From assembly GCA_030280995.1 (NCBI GenBank), contig JASXTE010000001.1, positions 17,610,606 through 17,674,605 on the forward strand: a DNA stretch of 64,000 bases. Direction: 5' to 3'. Origin of the DNA: Hemileia vastatrix. Lineage: Eukaryota > Basidiomycota > Pucciniomycetes > Pucciniales > Zaghouaniaceae. The position numbers and the translations under genes are program-made. Below the pieces are notes generated by a model, which was not told where the DNA came from, ran no database searches, and worked only from the letters and a program-made list of their open reading frames with translations. Positions 22,404 to 34,390 of this stretch are shown here, piece by piece (within the stretch, counting starts at the first letter, position 1; each line of letters begins with the position of its first letter).

Positions 22404-23031
22404 AGTAATTGTTTCAACCTTGAGCAGGTTTCTGGCTCAAAGGAATAGCAGTACCATCAACAAAACCAATACATCCTGGGAAGCCCTCTGCTTGCATAAC
22501 CTGAGATGATTCAAGTCGCTCTTCTTTTGTTGGCCAGGTGAGAAGTTGAGATTACAAGGAGTTGATGGCAGTGATACATTGTTTGGTATAAGTGTTAACT
22601 GAACAATACCTTAAATCAAAGACATTTTCTAAACGTTTCAAAGCGGCTCCATTACCATTTGAACCCAAACGACATAGTGTGATGGCCAATTGAATTGAAG
22701 GATGTCGTTGTTCTTTTTGAGAATTATTGTGAAATATGGAATGATCCTGAATAAGCTCAAGAAATTTAAGGAAACATTCCTGAGAAGTCCTGAACAGCTG
22801 TCTAAAACTGGGTGTAGATAGTTTAAGAAGTGTTTGGATGGTGTACTTGGGGGTATGAAGTACTTGAGGCTTTCTGGGAAGAAGGTAACTTTTCGTGGCC
22901 ATTTTTGATAAAAAGACAAAATCTTCTTCTAGATCAGAATCAGAATTTCAATCAGAGTCCAAGAGCAGTTCAAGAGCCATGAAAGTCATTGCTTTATGTA
23001 ATTTATCACGATTTGAAGGTGAGGAAGGCAT
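22404..23031 (-). pseudogene. Truncated transposase, copy A
   Basis: Matches copy 1 transposase residues 1 to about 209 at high identity from the same ATG. It is broken by a 6-bp insertion that introduces TGA in the Ser/Asp run and by a second stop near 22553. It ends abruptly at the junction with the Tet-carrying segment, so D241 and E305 are missing. Confidence 0.8.
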
Positions 23032-23317
23032 AACTCTTATATGATATGATATGAAGATGTAAGTGATGTACGATGTTTTGAGTTATGAAGTGTTATGCTG
23101 CGGAGTGCTGCGTATGAATGGGATGATGCTGACAAATCAGTGAAATGGGACTTGATGGTGAAATCAGCACTTTTGGTTGAGAAAGTGCGGATTTGAGTGA
23201 AATAAGTGACTTATTTCATTTTGAAATCCACCAGTATTGGGGCTAGTGTGTTTTGGAAATCCGCACTTATTTAAGTGCGGATTTGTAAGTGCGGATTTGC
23301 CAGAACTGACACCCCCT

Positions 23318-23456
23318 AATAAGTGACTTATTTCATTTTGAAATCCACCAGTATTGGGGCTAGTGTGTTTTGGAAATCCGCACTTATTTAAGTGCGGATT
23401 TGGTCAAATTTAAGTGCGGATTTGTAAGTGCGGATTTGCCAGAACTGACACCCCCT
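23318..23456 (-). repeat. Second right end of transposon copy A
   Basis: After a complete right end finishing CCCCCT at 23317, the terminal 139 bp (from AATAAGTGACTTATTTC) repeat and finish at 23456. The inner version lacks about 21 bp (one subterminal motif) that the outer version has. Confidence 0.8.
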
Positions 23457-26400
23457 ATTTAGAAGATTTCAGAATTATTAAATAATGAAAAAATTAATAA
23501 AAAGTCTGACTTCACCAATCATCAGAAGAATTGGCCAAAACTGGCTCAATATCCAACTTTTGATGGTGATGCTGCTTCAGACTGGCAACATTTTATTCAA
23601 ATACTTGATAATTTAAAATCATCATACAAATTTCCAGATGAAGAATATACCTCAAAACTAATTTCTTTATTTAAAAATAGGGTTTATCAATGTTAGAAAT
23701 CTTCCATTTTAAAATACCTCTTTTTTCCACCAATTCAACCATGTTTATTTTTTAATATATGGCATATTGTACCCCGAAAAAACCTTTTTACTGAGCATTA
23801 ATTTCAAGTTTGTGGCTTTCTTTTTGTGTTGTGAAATACATTTTTAATAATTAATAATGTCTAACTTTGATACCCCCTATTGTTGTATTGATGTGGTATG
23901 AATCAGCTCTTATGAATAACATAGAATACTCATGGGATGAATGGAAAAACATAATTGAAAAACAATTTGGGGGCTCAAAATTTAGATTAGCCCAACTTAT
24001 ATTATATTAAGAGAGTAAATATTATTCAAATTCTCATGAAAACCCTATAGTTTCCTTATTGAAGCTAGCAAAAACACTGAATGCCATGGATCTAAAAATG
24101 GATTTTTAATTATGGAAGGAAAGAATTTTTTTTAAGCTTCCAAATACATTGAGAGACTTAGTGGGAGCCAGGTCTTAAAATAAATTTAACACTTGCAATT
24201 TTATTAATATCTGTGATGATATTTTATTAAACCACACATATGAACCAAAAATGGTGTACAAAAGTATAATAATCAAAATGATAACCAAAAATATGTAAAT
24301 AAGAACCTTGATAAATTGGCTAAAGCTTCTTCCTAAATTGCTTCTAAAAAGTATAATAAAAATACTTGTGTAAAATGTGGAAAACAATGGCAAAAGGGCC
24401 ATGTTTGTTATTAAAAGATAAATCTTGTAGAACAAACTGAACCAGAAGATAATGAAGAATAAGATGATTTCTCAGACATTGAAAATGATATCTCTTATGA
24501 TCAAGAAAAAAAAAGTTTATGTTAGAAACAGATATCTAATTTTTAAATAAAGAATTAGCATTATTGGAAGGGATGTTGTCTAATGTTGAGGATGCCTAAG
24601 TCATAAAGGATCTCACTGATGATGCTATAATCATTACTCCTATTAAAGTTCCTGTTTTAATAAATGGTGTAAACACTGAAGTTATTTTGGATTCAGGGGC
24701 TGGAGTTAATGTTGTCTCCTTTTCACCTTTAAAGAAAATTGATAATGATTATAGTGATATACTAGAAACTGTTTCTTCAGGAAATTGAAGAGGATATGGT
24801 TCAGTATTAAACCTTGTAGGAAAATATTCTGCTTCAGTTTGATTCAAAAATACTCATGGGTATGTTAGAGCATTTTGTACATTTATTGTAATGAAAAATG
24901 ATAATTTGAGTAATTGGTTTATTATGGTACATGATATTCTAACAAAATATGGAATTAAATTGGATCCAGAAAATCAATGCTTCACTATAGGAAATAATGG
25001 TAAAAGAAACTTTAAAGTATTATATGCTTTACCAAAAATTTCACCTCTTGTAAATATATTTCACAATTTAATTCAATTAAAAGGAAGAAATTCTTAAGAA
25101 ATAAGTGCTCTTCATATAGAAATTAATAAAGCTTATTTTGGAGAACAAATTAATGAATTAGAAAAAGAAAAAATTATAGATCTAGGAAAATATTTTCCAA
25201 TTGCTTTTTCACATGGAAGTCATGAGTTAGAATTAGCTGAATATGAAATGAAACTACAACTAATATGTAATTTAGAAGAGAGTCCAAGTAGCCTTAAAAA
25301 GAAGCATTATCCTGCTTCTCCTACAAAAAGGAAAGATATTAAAGATAAAATCAAAACATTTTTGAATATGAACATAACTGAAAAAGTAGATGTTACTCCA
25401 AAATATTGTGTAATTTCACCAGTGCTAATATCTTATGAAAAAGATAAAGCTAGAATATGTGGAGATTACAGAGCTTCAAATACCTATACAGTTGATGACA
25501 TTTATCTTTTACCAATAATAAATTCTATACATGCAACTTTACAAGGATAAAATTATATCAGCTGTCTAGATGTAAATAAAGGTTTTCATGAAATTCCTGT
25601 TGAAAATTCATCAAAAACCTTTCTTTTTATTGCTACTCATATGGAAATTTATAAACATACAAGAATGCCTTTCAGTCAAAAAAATGCACCTTCAGTGTTT
25701 AAAAAAGGTATGGATAACACATTCTATCAAGAATTAATGGAAGGAAGGTTAGTGTTACACATTAATGATATCATTATTTTCCCAAAAACCTTTGATGAAC
25801 ATACTCTACACCTGAATAATGTCTTCCAGAAAATGGATGATATTAATATGACTCCAGCTCTTAAAAAATGTAAATTTGGCTTTCACTCTTTAAACATTCT
25901 GGTACATGTTTTGTCAGGTCTAAAAATTTGTGTGGATCAAATTAAAGTAGAAACCATCTAAACTTTTGGTGTACCTACTTCTGCTAAAAAAATTCAATCC
26001 TTTCTAGGTATATGTGGTTACCATAGACAGTGTATAAAAATTACCAAGTAATATCTGCACCTTTAACAAATCTAGTAAAGAAAGATCTTTTTTTTATCTG
26101 GAATGATGAAGGACAAAGCTTTTGACCTATTACAAAAATGTTTAATTTCAGTACCTGTTTTAGGATTACCTGATTTTACAAAAACTTTTGTATTATATAC
26201 AGATGCAAGTTTTGTAGGATTTGGAGCTGCACTTCATCAAAAACAAGTGGTGAAAAAAATGTCAAAAGTGGTTATATGCTATATTTCAAGAACTTTGAGA
26301 GCAAGTGAATTGAAATATGGTGCAACATGATTGGAGTGTCTAGAAGTAGAATGGGCTTTGGAAAAATTGTCTAGAGGAACAAAAATTTGAGTTAATCACT

Positions 26401-26935
26401 GATTGTAGTGCTGTAAAATAATTTTTAAATATGAAAACACCAAAAAGGCAAATGCTTAGGTGACAGCTTGCAGTTCAAGAATACAGAGGAAGAATGAATA
26501 TTCTTCATGGGTCTGGTTTACTGCACTGTAATGTTGATATGTTATCAAGACTTCCTCTGCCAAATGATGACTCTAATCCCGCTTATGTACCTAAAGAAAA
26601 TATTATTCATATTTTTTGAGTATATATAGTAAATATGGAGGTAGAATTAATGCAAACTACTGTTGAATCATATAAAGATTATTAAAATTTAATAAAAATT
26701 ATCAATTATTTTTAAAGATTCAAAAAATGCATCAGTCCAACCTTTGATAAAAAATTTATCAGTAAAATAAATAAATGCTTTGGAAAAAGGAAAATTTTCT
26801 TTAGAAGATGACTTCATATATTTTAGAAGAAACCTTTTTTATTTAATAGTTATATCTCTACCAATGAAGGAAATTATTCTTAAGTTATGTAATGATAACA
26901 TATTAGCAGGAATTTTGAACTGGAAAAAACCATCA
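23457..26935 (+). pseudogene. G1 copy 3 gag-pol, second part
   Basis: Continues copy 3 after the transposon: gag core (NWPKLAQYPTFDGDAASDWQ), interrupted by a MITE at 23679-23878, then EKQFGGSKFRLAQ, zinc knuckle CVKCGKQWQKGHVC near 24365, protease VILDSGAG near 24690, RT with RICGDYRASNTYTVDD, RNase H (FVLYTDAS), and the start of integrase (DNILAGI). Many stops are present, often TGA, TAG or TAA where copies 1 and 2 have Trp or Gln. The RT catalytic motif YIDD has become HIND. The integrase core is absent: the sequence joins a G2 LTR at about 26940. Confidence 0.85.
23679..23878. mobile_element. 200-bp MITE in copy 3 gag
   Basis: Ends AGGGTTTATCAATGTTAG and, inverted, AGGGGGTATCAAAGTTAG, close to the termini of transposon copies B and C. 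Flanks are AAT and ATT. Removing it with one flank restores the gag codons KN-VVLMWYES in line with copy 1. Non-coding. Confidence 0.8.
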
Positions 26936-26939
26936 TCAG

Positions 26940-27685
26940 TGTCATGCAACATGTAACACTCAAAGAAAAACTCAATCTTTTAATCCATAAATAACTACAC
27001 AAATCCATACTTGAAGTGCAGAAAGAAACATCTACATAGAAATGCTTATCACTTTTTGTATCTAAACTCAACTGCTCTAGAAACTGGCTTATCTAAACCT
27101 TAAATCTAAATTAGTAAATCATGTGCTTATCTCATTAAATCTGAAGCAAATGCCCAATGTATTAGTGCTATGGTTGATTATATATTTTTAATGTTGTGTT
27201 ATTGTGTTTCTGAGGGTAATTAAAGTATGTGAGTAGGAATATGATTAAGGCTTAATGATCTGTGGTTTTTATTGGAGGGTCAGTGATAGATTAAGGGTGT
27301 TTTATTAAAGGGATAAATGTGAGGAGGAGTTTTCTATATAATTGGGTGGATTTTGGTTCAAAGTTCTTTAGAATTTAATTATAATATTGTTGTGATAGTA
27401 GTTAAATTTATATAAGGATATTATTTTTTCCTACCTTTCCTAATAATCAATTTCACTTTAAACTATTAAACTCCTAAATTACTTTTGATTATTTATTTTC
27501 CACCCTTAGTGAGATTAACCCAAATATTTAGTGTTACTTTAAATTACATTATTATTCACCTTGATCTTATCTTGAAGCAGTATTAATTTATCTTTGACTT
27601 ATATTCAAACCACTCCCTCAAAGTATTCCTCTGTGCTTTGAAGCAGTCTTCAATTTTCTTTTCCAATCTCACTTAATCAGTAACA
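26940..27685 (+). repeat. G2 left LTR (5' truncated)
   Basis: Aligns to 34545-35290. It ends CAGTAACA at 27685, followed by CCCTTGACC, a possible primer-binding region. The start abuts copy 3 integrase without a target duplication. Confidence 0.65.
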
Positions 27686-27784
27686 CCCTTGACCTTGTGC
27701 ATAGGCCAACCAGTGACAGTATAATTTAATTCTCTTTAGTTCTCATTTTTTTGCACTACTGCATATTTCAGGGGCTAAGTTTAA

Positions 27785-28930
27785 GTGTCACCCATTCAAC
27801 ACACTCCTCCAATGGGCGCTACTACTAGATCATGCGCCAGGTATAGGCCACCAGCATTTCAACCTATTTCCTGTACTCACACTTTTGAATATCTTGAGTT
27901 AAGGGAAAGGGAACATTCAAGTCAATCAATAGAGGACATCCATCAAGATTTTGAATATTCTAGTGAGGAAGATGGAGGCAAGGATAAAATTCACAAGGCA
28001 CCATTAGCCCTGGCTACCAACCCTTTGGTACAAACCTCTGAACCTGTTCCAGCTCCTTCATTGGAAGATTTCATGAACTTATTTGTGAAATAAATTTATA
28101 GACCTTCTCCTTTGGAGAACTCTAAATTTAAAACTCCCTCAGTGAAATACATGGATAAAGTTTATGGAGAACATTCTTACAGATTGCAAACTTTTTTGAA
28201 AACCTGAAAATTATTGTTCCACAATGACCCTCAAGCCTTCAATAAAAATTGTTCTAAGGCAATTTATTCCTCACCATTCTTTTCTGGGAAAGCATCAAAA
28301 TGGTTTGAACTATATTTGCTCATGCTTTCTTTGACAGAAACCCATTTGCTCATCAATAAATGGGAAACATTTGAAGATCAACTCTTTATGTTATTTGATG
28401 ACCCTAATGAAACCAATAATGTGGAGATCAAATTAGATATACTTTGAATGAATGATAATGGTAAAGCTTCTGAGTATATCACAAATTTCAGGGTTCTACA
28501 AACTAAAGTAGGTTGGAATGATGCAGCCTAAAGTATCATTACAAGAAGGGACTTCCCTAAAGGATTCTTGACCACCTAATTCTTTCTTTAATGGACCTAA
28601 TAGATAGGACCCTCAAACTCAATGGCATTCACCAGGGCCCTCTTCAAAAAAGGTTTCATGCCAATAAATATCATGGTTCAAACTTAAAATCTGGCACTTC
28701 ATCAAATAATCCTTGACCCACTCAATAATAGTCTCAAACAAAACCCAATCAAAAGGGGTAAAGACAAGGCTCAATCCAAAAGCTTGACCCAAGAAATATC
28801 ATTAAGGTATTGGATCCAACAGGGGAATTAAAGAAGCTTAGAAGAAAAGAAGAGCAGATAATGGGTTGTGTATGTATTGTGGGGGTAAACAAAAGTTTAA
28901 TGAATTTGTTAAATTAAAGGATAGAGATGG
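27785..28930 (+). pseudogene. G2 gag
   Basis: SPIQHTPPMGATTRS begins the frame at a GTG where related elements have ATG, so the natural start seems mutated. The gag core follows from about 28214: FHNDPQAFNKNCSKAIYSS, GKASKWFELYL, LFDDPNETNNVEIKLDIL. A CCHC knuckle remnant, GLCMYCGGKQKF, lies near 28865. Stops and frameshifts separate the pieces. The pattern is one I recall from rust-fungus gypsy gag proteins. Confidence 0.7.
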
Positions 28931-28959
28931 TAACAGTTCCAAGTCAAAAAACTAGTGAA

Positions 28960-31900
28960 TAGTTTACTTGTGTACAAAGAAAAATATTTTATCTCTCCCA
29001 GTGCACAGAACCTCCATGTCCTAAGGACTGGAGTTTCACTTAACTATTTGAGATTAGTTATTTTTAAGGAAGATATTCACTTCAGTTGTCTTATTGACTC
29101 TGGAGCTTCAATTTAATTTATCAGTATATCATTTTTAAAAAAACTTAGGGTGACATTTGTAGAAATTCACCAAATTCAAATTTTTCTGTTCGAATCAGAG
29201 GAACACAAGTACTGGGTTATTAAGAATGTTTTATGGGGTTTTAACTTTTTAAATTTTCCCTCCCTCAAGTAGTAATTGACAGTCTTGGATGCCCCAAGGA
29301 TTGATGATACCATTCTTGACAATGACTTCTTACAGCATTGGAATCTCAAAATTTATTTGTCACAGGGATTGATCACCCCTTGTTCTAATTATATTTCTGA
29401 TTCATCAATGCAGGTCAATAGGTAGTTAAAAAACTTGCCTGACAAATTCCTGCTAGAGAGCACTTTTCTTCCATATGTATTGAAAGAATCTGAATTTCCT
29501 TTAAATGAGCATATGGCTAACCATTCTAGCTTGCCTACTTTACTCAAAGAGCATTTGAATAGGTTCAAATTAATCAATTTTTGATCTCTTAATACAGGTT
29601 TACCTTTGACAGACTTTGTCAAAGATGAGGAGGATTACCTAATCAATATTGAAGCCATTAAATCAACTCTATCTGAAGTTTACCATTACTTCATCAATGT
29701 TTTTTCAATACATAAGACCACAAACTACCACCCAATTGACCCTAGGACAATCAAATAGAGCTAGTAGGTCCAGTACCATTGGAAGGTACTTTCTATTTTC
29801 TTTCAAAGGAAAAATCTCAATTTCTTTGAGACTAAATTTCAGAGAACGTAGAAAAAGGTTTCATTCAAGTTAGTAAATCTCCAACAGGCTCTCAAGTTCT
29901 TTTTGTTAAGAAAAAAAGATGGAAGTCTTAGTTTATGTGTTGATTATAGAATACTCAACTCAGTGAATAAGAAGAACACATATCCAGTTCCTCCTATGTC
30001 ATTACTTCTTACTTTATTTAATGGTTCTAATTTCTTTTCTAAAATTGATCTCAGAGGTTCTTACAATCTTATACATATTTCAGAATTTCATGAACCTTTA
30101 ACTGCAATGCATACCAAATTTGGTAGTTTTGAATATTTAGTAATTCCCTTTGGATTATGTAAAACACCATTGAATTTTCAAACCTTTGTCAATGATATCT
30201 TCCAAGATATTGTAAAACATTTTTGTTTCTACCTAGATGAAATTTTAATCTTCTCAAAACCCTCAAAGAACATATTCAACATGTCAAAAAAGTTCTTATT
30301 TGACTTTGAGAGAAAGGGCTCTATTCCAAGTACACTAAATGGAAATTCCACCTAAAATCTATCAACTTTTTGGGTTTAACATTTTCTACTGATGGTTTAG
30401 TCATGGATGATAAAAAATGTTCAAAAGGTTTTGAAATGAACAGAGCCAACAACACTAAAATCCTTACAAGGATTTTTTGGTTTTTCCAATTTCTATAGAA
30501 GATTAATTAAATATTACTCTAAAAATATTACAAATCTTACTTCTCTTCTTAAAAAAGATACTCCTTTTGCCTTAACAGAAATAGCACAAAAAGAATTTGA
30601 AGTATTGAAAACTGCTTTCACCACAGCTCTAATTCTTTGACACTCTGATCCTACAGCCTTGCCAATAGTCAAGACAGATGCTTGAAATTACTCTATAGCA
30701 GGGGTAATATTCCAATTAAATCCTGAAACTAAATTTTTTCATCCTGTTGCATTTGAATAATTCAAATTAATTGCAGCAGAATTAAATTATGAAATTCATG
30801 ATAAAGAATTAATAGCTACTATTCATTGTCCTAAAAAATGGTGTTCTTTTCTTCTCCGTGTAAATATTTTTTTTCAAATCCTAACTGATCATAATGCTTT
30901 GAAATACTTCATGTCTTCTAAAGTACTAACTTTATGTCAGGCTATTTGGGCTGAGTTTTTATCTGAAATTTTATTTTACTATTACCTACCTCCCAGAAAA
31001 AACATGTGTAGTTCCAGATATCTTATCATGTTGGGATGAAATTTATCCACAGCAGGGGGAGGCATTTTCTGAAAAAAATCTAACATAACTGAAATCAATT
31101 TTCAATAAATCAATGTTAACAACTCATCAACTTAATTCAATGACAACACAATAAATTCTAAATCCACTATCCAACTTTTGAGAAGCTCAATAAAAAGATG
31201 ATTATTGTTTAGGGATTAAAAACAAAATACCCTCAAAGAAAGGGGCAAAGAGATTCAGTATAGAATCAGGTCTGTTAGTCTTTGAAGGTAGAGTAATCAT
31301 TCCCAACAATAATGATATGAAGTTATGGATTTTTAATAGTAGAAATGATTCTCCATTAGCTGGTCATTTTAATGTTGATAAAACTTACCAGTTAATAGTG
31401 AGGGATTTCTTCTGGCCAGGAATGACTAGGGAAATTAAGGCCTATATTAAAACCTGTTATGAATGTAATAGGAAAAAAGTCCCTTGACACAGGAAGTATG
31501 GGTTTCTTCAACCACTTCCAATTCTCTCTAAACCATGGGAATCAATTTTTATGGATTTCATTTCTCATTTATCTCCATCAGATAACTTTGATGATATATT
31601 AGTCATAGTTGATAAAATCTCTAAAATGTCTGTTTTAATTAAAACTGATACTAGTGCAACAGCAGAAGATTTAGCTAAATTATTTCTAGAATTTGTATTT
31701 TCCAAACATGGCTTACCCACTGATATTATTTCAGATAGAGGATTCCTGTTTTTTTCTACTTTCTGGACTCAACTTTGTAGACAACTAAATATTATGAGGA
31801 ATTTTTCTACAGCCTATAATCCTGAAACCAAAGGATAAACCAGAATAATTAACCAAATACTCAAACAATATCTTTAAATGTATTTCAATTATAAACATGA

Positions 31901-32577
31901 CAATTGTACCACATGGTTACCATTGGGCAAATTTTCTTATAACAGCTTGACAAATTCTTCAACAAAACAATCTACTTTTGAAACAATATATGGACAACAT
32001 CCTAAATTCAATACAATTCATGTAGGAATTTATCATCCTGCTGAAAACTATCTTCGCACAATTTCATGACCTCAAGGCATCAAATCAAATATATAAAGAA
32101 CAGGCCAACAGACATCAACAATCTGCTCTACTTTTTAAGCCAGTCAGTGAAGTATGGCTCAACTCTAAAAATATTCAAAAAACTTGAATATCAAAGAAAC
32201 TATCTGAGAAGTGCTTGGGTCCATTTGAAATTGATACTAAAGTATCTAAAAATTCATTATGACTCAAGTTATCTTTTAAATGGCAATATATTTATCCTGT
32301 TTTTCACATATCTCTTCTGTAACTTGCTTGAGAAATACACCCAGGCAAGAACCAACCCCCTCTGTAACCAGTCAAATTAGAAGATCATATAGATTGGGAA
32401 GTAAATTGGATTCTTGATTAAAGAAGGCACAAGGGGAAACTTCAATACCTTGTGGAATGGGAAGGCTACCTCAACAACTCAAATAAAACATTGTGGGAAC
32501 CATCCATTAATGTTTCAAATGCTCTTGAACTTTTAAAATCTTTTCATTTAAAATATCCTAAAAACCCTAAACCTTAA
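28960..32577 (+). pseudogene. G2 pol and chromodomain
   Basis: Fragments in order: protease LIDSGASI (about 29092); RT from about 29900 (RKKDGSLSLCVDYRILN, KIDLRGSYNLIHI), with the active site altered to YLDE; RNase H (30640-31020); integrase with MDFISHL, a second Asp in DIISDRG, and a third block NPETKG-stop-TRIINQILKQYL in which the usual Glu is missing; and a C-terminal chromodomain at about 32366-32577 (LQYLVEWEGYLNNSNKTLWE). Chromodomains direct such integrases to heterochromatin. The copy is inactive. Confidence 0.75.
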
Positions 32578-33440
32578 ATCTCAATTTTCTTTCTTTAAAT
32601 TTTTTCTTTCTTTCTTTTAAATTTAAGTTTAAATTTTCTTATATGTCTCTTTCTTTTTTATTTCTCTTTCTAAATCCCTAAATAATTAAATCAAACTATC
32701 AATTAAAATCAACATAAATTAAAATTATAAAAGTCAAAATCAAAAAATTAAAATTAGAATAAAATTAAACTAAATGAATATAAAATGAATAAATCATTAT
32801 AAATTAAAACAAATCAAAACTTTCCTTTTCTCTCTTCTAAATTTTATTACACAAATTACATTTCCATTTCTCTTCAAATAATTTCTTTATTATTATCAAC
32901 TCAACCCAATTTCTTAAAAATATACCACCTCCATTTAAAATTAAAACTTTTTTCCTTTTCTTTTATTTTGTTTCTTTTTTATTCCACTTAAAATATTCTC
33001 AACTCTCCAACATCTTCACAAAACTAATCAAAACCATTTCAATCATCTTCAAACTTGAAATATTTCCTTATTTTAATTATTTCTTTTTCATCTATAAAAT
33101 TTTATTTCTAAAATGCATTGCTTTCTTTTAAAGTTTTCTCAATTTTTTTTTCTTTTTCTCTTCTTTCTATCTGAACTAATAAAATTTAAACTAAAGAACT
33201 CAAAATAAAATGAATTCAAATAAAATTAAATAAAATAAAACTAATATTTTCTTTCTCTCTCAATTTCAATTTCAATTTTCTTTTAAAGTAAATGAATCTT
33301 AATAAAATTAAAACAACAAAATTCAACAGATATTCATGATAAAAGTATATACATTTCCTCTCTTCTCTTTTTCTTTTCTCTACTTCAATAATTTCTCTTC
33401 TATTTTCCTTTAAATTAAATCCTTCATTTTATCCACCACT
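32578..33440. other. G2 3' untranslated DNA
   Basis: Low-complexity A/T- and pyrimidine-rich sequence with repeated TTTCTTTCTTT and AAATTAAAAT runs. No gene. Confidence 0.5.
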
Positions 33441-33442
33441 TT

Positions 33443-34310
33443 TCAAATCTCCTTTCTACCCTTCTCAAAAACTTCTTCCTCTCCAACTGGCACCACCTCT
33501 CCAATGTCCAGTAACTCCTTGGCTACATAATATGAATATGCATTGACAATGCCACAAATTTTGTTGCAAAATTTTGTGAGAAACGTAGTTTGAGAAGATT
33601 TTCCAGGCTTCTTTGACCACAACTGGTCCAACTCAACCTCCCCATTCAAATCATTAGTTGTGGGTTCAGTGAGGGTAACCCTTGAGGGACCTGCTTTGAC
33701 TGGTTTTTAAAATTTGACTTGAGGTTCAATGAAGGTATCCACCTCTGGTTTGATAGGAAATTCTTCATTGATTTCTTCCTAAAAAAGGATCAGTTAGCTA
33801 TTAAAGTGGAAAAAAATTAAAATATTTAAAATTACTTACTTCAAACTCAGGATCAGCTTCAATAAAAAATCTTGACATGGTGGGTTCAACTACCCCAACT
33901 GCCTCATCTTCTTTATCCTCAAAAATCAGTTGATGTTGCTTCATGGTAGGAGCTACCTCTACTACCTGATCTGACCTTTCCTCAACTATCTCATTAACCT
34001 CATCCTCTGGAGCCATTGGTCTCTTCCCATTATTTAGACCAGCTACCCAACCTGATACCACATTCCTCCCCTCCTGATTCAATACATCCTCTGCACTATC
34101 CACCACCAAATCATTTTTGATGGGCACCTCTCGAATTTCCTTGAAAATGGCCTGATCTTTAGCAATTGATCAAAACTTTGTCAAATAAAATCTTTCCTTG
34201 ACAATGGCATTCTTCTCTAACACATCACACAATACTTGGAGCCATTGAAAAAACTTGCACTTCTTGAAAGAACTTCATGATGCAGTGCTTTCCATGAAAA
34301 ATAAATCCAT
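33443..34310 (-). pseudogene. Antisense two-exon gene in the G2 3' region
   Basis: Exon 1 is 34310-33840 and exon 2 is 33778-33443, separated by a 61-bp intron with GAA|GTAAGT and TTTTTTAG. The join is in phase and gives 268 codons. Three in-frame stops (two in exon 1, one early in exon 2) make it a pseudogene. The product is acidic in the middle (EDEVNEIVEERSDQVVEVAP) and mixed elsewhere (FFQWLQVLCDVLEKNAIVKE, WLQ-type helix). No signal peptide or membrane segment is seen. I do not recognise the family. It runs opposite to gag-pol, starting about 60 bp from the purine tract before the 3' LTR. Confidence 0.5.
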
Positions 34311-34370
34311 TTCAATGCGTTATGTGTAAGCTATCTTGAATTGAATGTAGGTATTCCACCATCAGCACAG

Positions 34371-34390
34371 GGATGAGGGGGAGTGGGAGT
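34371..34390 (+). other. G2 polypurine tract
   Basis: GGATGAGGGGGAGTGGGAG lies in otherwise AT-rich DNA, upstream of TCAGATTGTGAGG. The usual site for plus-strand priming is directly before the 3' LTR. Confidence 0.5.

Larger units (their letters stand above)
19599..23456 (-). mobile_element. Harbinger-like transposon, copy A, with Tet-like gene
   Basis: Starts with AGGGGGTGTCAGTTCTGG and ends with the matching inverted repeat, flanked by ATT (19596-19598 and 23457-23459). The left 330 bp and right 900 bp match copy 1 closely. The interior (about 19930-22403) carries a Tet-like oxygenase pseudogene on the plus strand, the opposite orientation to copy B, and begins with its own TIR-like GGGTGTCAGTTCTGACC. 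The right end is present twice (ends at 23317 and 23456). Confidence 0.8.

Noticed and set aside
33440..33650. 68-codon frame MNGEVELDQL as a separate gene
   Set aside because: It is the second exon of the antisense G2 gene; the open frame continues upstream past this Met to an earlier stop and a splice acceptor.
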